A stretch of DNA of 43,166 bases from Fimenecus sp964540535 (GTDB lineage: Bacteria > Bacillota > Clostridia > Oscillospirales > Acutalibacteraceae): the NCBI GenBank assembly GCA_964540535.1, contig CAZIMO010000011.1, positions 1-43,166 of the forward strand. Reading direction: 5' to 3'. Of this stretch, positions 39,711-43,166 are shown piece by piece. The notes below the pieces were generated by a model. The model was not told the DNA's origin. It searched no databases and saw only the letters and a program-made list of their open reading frames with translations. Every line of letters begins with the position of its first letter. The first letter of the stretch is position 1. The translations under genes and the position numbers were made by a program.

Positions 39711-42416
39711 TTGAGTATTACATTAACAATTGACGGCAAAAAAATAGTTGCAGAAGAGGGTATGACAATACTCAATGCTGCTGCGCAAAACGGAATAAAA
39801 ATCCCAAATCTCTGTTATGACGGAAGGGTAGAGCTTTACGGAGCCTGCGGACTTTGTACTGTTGAGGTTGAGGGCAATCCCAAGCTTTTGCGTGCTTGCT
39901 CAACTAAGGTCAGCGAGGGTATGGCAGTTCATACTCAAACCGAAAGAGTTAAAAACTCAAGAAAAGTAGCGCTCGAATTGTTGCTTTCAGACCACGACGG
40001 CGACTGCAAAGCACCTTGCAGTAAGGCTTGCCCTGCAGGTACAGACTGTCAAGGCTATGTGGGACTTATCGCAAACGGCGAATACAAAGAGGCTGTAAAG
40101 CTAATTAAAGAAAAACTGCCTCTGCCGGCTTCAATAGGCAGAATTTGTCCGCACCCCTGTGAAAAACAGTGCAGACGCCAATATGTTGACGAGCCTGTTT
40201 CAATAGCATTCCTTAAAAGCTTTGTAAGCGATATTGATTTGAACGGTGATACATATATTCCTGCAATTGAACCTAATACAGGCAAAAAGGTTGCAATTAT
40301 CGGAGGCGGTCCTGCGGGACTTACTGCGGCATATTTCCTTCGCCAAAAGGGTCACAGCGTGACAGTCTTTGAACAAATGGAAAAAATGGGCGGAATGCTC
40401 CGTTACGGTATCCCCGAATACCGACTTCCCAAAGCAGTGCTTGATAAAGAAATTAAGCTTATTGCCGATATGGGCGTAGAGCTTAAAAATAACATAAATA
40501 TCGGCAATGATATTACGCTTGATAGTATCAAAGATGAATTTGATGCAACTTTGGTTGCAGTAGGAGCTTGGAACAGCAGTAAAATGCGTGTTCAAGGCGA
40601 AGATTTAGAGGGCGTTTGGGGCGGAATTGACTTGCTCCGTGAGGTTGCTCTCGGTAATAAAGTGGATTTAGGCAAAAGTGTTGCAGTTTGCGGCGGCGGT
40701 AATACCGCTATGGACGCTTGCCGTACCGCTGTCCGTCTTGGAGCAGAAAATGTCTATGTAATTTATCGCCGTACCAAAGATGAAATGCCTGCCGATCCGC
40801 AGGAAATTCTTGAATCTGAAGAAGAAGGTGTAATTTATAAATACCTTACAAATCCGATAGAATTTACAGGCGAAAACGGCAAGCTCAACGGTGTAGTTTT
40901 ACAAAAAATGATGCTGGGCGAGCCTGACAAAAGCGGCAGACGCAGACCTGTTGCCATTGAAGGCGAAACCGAAGAAATCGCGCTTGACAGCGTTATTATG
41001 GCTATCGGTCAGTATCCGAATTTGAACGGCTTTGAAAGTCTTGAAGCAACACGCAAAAATACAATTTCAGCAGACGAAAGCAGATTTACAACCTCTGTTG
41101 AGGGTGTGTTTGCAGTTGGCGACGCCACTAATAAGGGCGCGGATATTGCCATTGCCGCAATCGGCGAAGCGCAAAAAGCTTCTGTAATCATTGACCGTTA
41201 TCTTAACGGCGAAACCGTGGGCTATAAAAAGCCGTATTTCGTTGAGCGTGACAGCAAGTCGATTGATTATTCTAAATTCGTTAAAGTTCAAAGAGCGAAA
41301 ATGCCGCATATGATTCCTGCTGAAAGAAAAACCAATTTTAAAGAGGTTAATTTCGGATTTTCAGAAGAGCAGGCAAAGCGTGAGGCTATGCGTTGCCTTG
41401 AATGCGGTTGCCACGATTATTTTGAGTGTAAGCTTATTTCTTATGCCAACGATTATAATGTAAATCCGTCAAGATTTGCCGGCGAGAAGCACCAAAGAAA
41501 TAATGAAAATGCAAACGACCTTATAAGCAGAAATACCGATAAATGTATCCTTTGCGGACTTTGTGTCCGTGTCTGCGAAGAGGTTGTCGGCAAATCCGCA
41601 ATAGGACTTATCGGCCGTGGATTTAATACCATTGTCGAGCCGGAGCTCGGCAAAAAGCTTACCGATACAGACTGTATTTCCTGCGGTCAGTGCGTGGCCC
41701 TCTGCCCCACAGGCGCTCTCCGTGAAAAAACACCTATGGCAAAGCGTGTTCCTGTTGAAGAGAACCGTGCAGACAGCATTTGTACTCTTTGTTCAAATCT
41801 TTGCGCTGTTGACTATCGCTATATCGGCTCGACAGTAACAAGAGCCTTACCGGTGAATAACGGAATTCTCTGTAAAGGAGGCCGTTTCGGAGTGTTTACT
41901 GATAAAACTGAAAATGTATACGGCAATATTGCAGATCTTGCAGGCAAGAATTTTGCGATTGTCGCAGGCGGAAGAATTTCAGCGGAAACAGCATTTGTTC
42001 TCAAAAAATATGCAGATGAGAATAATTCTCCGGTTTTCACAACTGCAACAGAAAACGACGCTAACTATTACGCGCTTTCAAGGCTCGGATATAAAGTCTT
42101 TAAGGAATTGCCCGAAGATATAAATGCAGTTCTTCTTGTGAATACCGATATAGAAACCAATGCCGAAAAGCTTGCGTTCAGCATATCTCCTTATTGTCAG
42201 AACGGAACGTATTTCGATAAATACGGCAATAAGAAAATGCAAAGAGCATTTATAGGTCAGCATTCGGATTTTGCAGAATCAGTCAATTCACAGCTTAAAA
42301 ATCCCTGTGAGAATATTTCCGACGAAGCCCTAAATGCAGTAAATGCCGTCCCGAACGGCAGGGTAACAAACGAAGAAATAATCGCAAGCAGTTACCGATT
42401 TGACAATATAAAATAA
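39711..42416 (+). CDS. Multidomain Fe-S flavoprotein (NuoG N-terminal/GltD/ferredoxin fusion)
   Basis: A 901-aa protein with a chain of redox domains. Residues about 1-80 are a [2Fe-2S] domain (CYDGRVELYGACGLC). About 93-165 is a His/Cys cluster and GltD-type helical Fe-S domain (DHDGDCKAPCSKACPAGTDC, CPHPCEKQCRR). About 190-500 is a GltD-like FAD/NADPH module (AIIGGGPAGLTAAYFL, CGGGNTAMDACRTA). About 600-670 holds two [4Fe-4S] sites (CILCGLCVRVC, CISCGQCVALC). About 690-730 resembles the [4Fe-4S] entry of molybdopterin enzymes (CTLCSNLCA, CKGGRFG), but the rest of that domain is short and has no H-cluster or molybdenum ligand. The start is a TTG behind GGAGGTGAAG, directly after the nuoF stop. 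With nuoE and nuoF it forms an electron-transfer complex whose catalytic partner is not in the window. Confidence 0.88.
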   Translation: MSITLTIDGKKIVAEEGMTILNAAAQNGIKIPNLCYDGRVELYGACGLCTVEVEGNPKLLRACSTKVSEGMAVHTQTERVKNSRKVALELLLSDHDGDCKAPCSKACPAGTDCQGYVGLIANGEYKEAVKLIKEKLPLPASIGRICPHPCEKQCRRQYVDEPVSIAFLKSFVSDIDLNGDTYIPAIEPNTGKKVAIIGGGPAGLTAAYFLRQKGHSVTVFEQMEKMGGMLRYGIPEYRLPKAVLDKEIKLIADMGVELKNNINIGNDITLDSIKDEFDATLVAVGAWNSSKMRVQGEDLEGVWGGIDLLREVALGNKVDLGKSVAVCGGGNTAMDACRTAVRLGAENVYVIYRRTKDEMPADPQEILESEEEGVIYKYLTNPIEFTGENGKLNGVVLQKMMLGEPDKSGRRRPVAIEGETEEIALDSVIMAIGQYPNLNGFESLEATRKNTISADESRFTTSVEGVFAVGDATNKGADIAIAAIGEAQKASVIIDRYLNGETVGYKKPYFVERDSKSIDYSKFVKVQRAKMPHMIPAERKTNFKEVNFGFSEEQAKREAMRCLECGCHDYFECKLISYANDYNVNPSRFAGEKHQRNNENANDLISRNTDKCILCGLCVRVCEEVVGKSAIGLIGRGFNTIVEPELGKKLTDTDCISCGQCVALCPTGALREKTPMAKRVPVEENRADSICTLCSNLCAVDYRYIGSTVTRALPVNNGILCKGGRFGVFTDKTENVYGNIADLAGKNFAIVAGGRISAETAFVLKKYADENNSPVFTTATENDANYYALSRLGYKVFKELPEDINAVLLVNTDIETNAEKLAFSISPYCQNGTYFDKYGNKKMQRAFIGQHSDFAESVNSQLKNPCENISDEALNAVNAVPNGRVTNEEIIASSYRFDNIK

Positions 42417-42464
42417 TTTACAAATGCTCCTGTCTTAAAATGATAGGAGCATTTGTAAATTATT
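42412..42464. terminator. 20-bp perfect hairpin at the operon end
   Basis: Perfect 20-bp arms (42412-42431 and 42445-42464, reading AATAATTTACAAATGCTCCT and its complement) flank a 13-nt loop. No T run follows immediately. It overlaps the stop of the flavoprotein gene and is likely its terminator; its length is unusual. Confidence 0.75.
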
Positions 42465-42645
42465 GTGTTAAACCTCAAGCAAATTTTTAGATTACCTTTT
42501 CATAGCTCGGCAAATGGCGATAAGTCTTGGATTTTAAGGCTTTTTCGCCATTTGTCATATTGGGAGATACTTGGCACATCTTTGTGCTTCTCGGTATAAC
42601 TTTCAATTCAAAAGTAGTACGGCGGTAGTAAAAGCACCGATTTTG
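42465..42645. other. Right-end non-coding region of an integrative element
   Basis: It contains a 10-bp inverted repeat (CAAATGGCGA 42511-42520, TCGCCATTTG 42545-42554) and a GTAGTA direct repeat around 42612-42630. These may be integrase or excisionase binding sites. The element's attachment junction is expected within this stretch, but I cannot place it. Confidence 0.45.
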
Positions 42646-43166
42646 TTATGCCGCTAACCGTTCCATTTCAGCCTTTGCGGAATCATAGGTTGCATGGGCG
42701 TAATAGTTCAAGGTCATTGTGATATTGGCGTGTCCCATGATATACTGCAACGCCTTGGGGTTCATGCCTGCATTGGCTAACCGAGTGCAAAAGGTGTGTC
42801 TGAGGATATGGGGCGTGATGTTCGGAAGCTGCTCTTTGTTCTGCTTGTTGTACTTCTTCACAAGCCCTTTCAGCATACTTTCGTAGTTGGCTGACACCTT
42901 GGGCATCCCGTCATTTTTGAGGAACAGAAAGTTTTTATAGCCCTCAACGCTGAACGGGGCTGCGTTGCTCCGATTCTTCAGCACACGCTTTAACGCTTGA
43001 TAGACTTCCTCGCTCATGGGGATTTGCCGTATGCCGTTCTTGGTCTTAGGCGTTTCCACATAATAGCCCATGTCGGCATCACGCAAGAGCTGATGGTCAA
43101 CATTGATTTGACGGTTTTTGAAGTCCAGAGCCGTGGTCAGACCGCAGAACTCCGAAATCCTCAATC
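42646..43166 (-). CDS. Tyrosine recombinase/integrase, Tn916/Tn1549 type (partial)
   Basis: The C-terminal 172 aa of a site-specific tyrosine integrase; the N terminus lies beyond the window edge. The catalytic domain shows RISEFCGLT (first catalytic Arg), TPKTKNGIRQIPM (catalytic Lys region), HILRHTFCTRLANAGM (His-x-x-Arg) and MGHANITMTLNYYAHATY (His and nucleophile Tyr). The ending AKAEMERLAA is typical of Tn1549-like conjugative transposons. Its base composition is visibly more GC-rich than the neighbouring genes, which marks it as foreign. It lies at the end of an integrative element extending to the right. Confidence 0.95.
   Translation of the reverse strand, partial: LRISEFCGLTTALDFKNRQINVDHQLLRDADMGYYVETPKTKNGIRQIPMSEEVYQALKRVLKNRSNAAPFSVEGYKNFLFLKNDGMPKVSANYESMLKGLVKKYNKQNKEQLPNITPHILRHTFCTRLANAGMNPKALQYIMGHANITMTLNYYAHATYDSAKAEMERLAA

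Noticed and set aside
39711..42416. [FeFe] hydrogenase or formate dehydrogenase catalytic subunit
   Set aside because: No H-cluster Cys motifs and no molybdenum-cofactor catalytic region are present; the C-terminal part is too short.

Overview
The window is chromosomal DNA from a low-GC, Gram-positive (Firmicutes) anaerobe of the class Clostridia. A Ruminococcaceae/Oscillospiraceae-like gut or rumen bacterium fits best, but the rank below class is an inference. The evidence is the gene order miaB-ylbF-mutS-mutL-miaA, the sepF-divIVA-lspA cluster, a split transketolase, a NuoE/NuoF/flavoprotein electron-transfer operon, strong AGGAGG-type ribosome binding sites, and a Tn916/Tn1549-type integrase at the right edge.

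Layout. 1-437 is the 3' end of a 23S rRNA gene with no 5S gene behind it. 578-4324 is an AT-rich accessory stretch: a GNAT acetyltransferase, several unknown small proteins, a SUFU-domain protein, a GrpB-family protein and an XRE regulator. 4443-8252 is housekeeping: gdhA on the minus strand, then tsaE, tsaB, rpiB and upp. 8305-12675 is the most unusual part, a six-gene minus-strand operon. It encodes a 48-aa Cys-rich peptide with four ACGX repeats, a radical SAM/SPASM maturase, a nitroreductase, a DUF1848 protein, a zinc-type macrodomain protein and a SirTM-like sirtuin. A HxlR-type regulator (12883-13215) diverges from it. 13274-15871 holds a Gfo/Idh/MocA oxidoreductase and an alpha/beta hydrolase, separated by a non-coding region with a 42-nt imperfect direct repeat. 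15875-30716 is a long plus-strand core block: tRNA modification (miaB, miaA), mismatch repair (mutS, mutL), division and envelope (sepF, divIVA, lspA), rluD, a HAD phosphatase and transketolase. A membrane-anchored metallophosphoesterase follows. 31889-36436 is a LysR-centred locus: a four-gene minus-strand operon, the divergent lysR gene and an alpha/beta hydrolase. The operon and the hydrolase share an identical 20-bp element placed identically against both promoters. 36639-42416 has a PHP phosphoesterase and a three-gene NADH/flavin/iron-sulfur operon. 42646 to the end is the C-terminal part of a tyrosine integrase marking the edge of an integrative element.

How the genes fit together. The 12675-8305 operon joins a predicted radical-SAM-modified peptide to flavin chemistry and to an ADP-ribosylation write/erase pair, under a regulator with a conserved-looking N-terminal Cys. 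This suggests a redox or electrophile response system. Known SirTM-macrodomain operons carry a lipoylated GcvH-L target and a lipoate ligase; neither is present here, so the substrate is open. The ACGX peptide/maturase pair and the SirTM/Zn-macrodomain pair each match known families, as I remember them. Their fusion into one operon with a DUF1848 protein, whose C-terminal CxxxCxxC resembles a radical SAM motif in an unusual place, is the best candidate here for an undescribed system.
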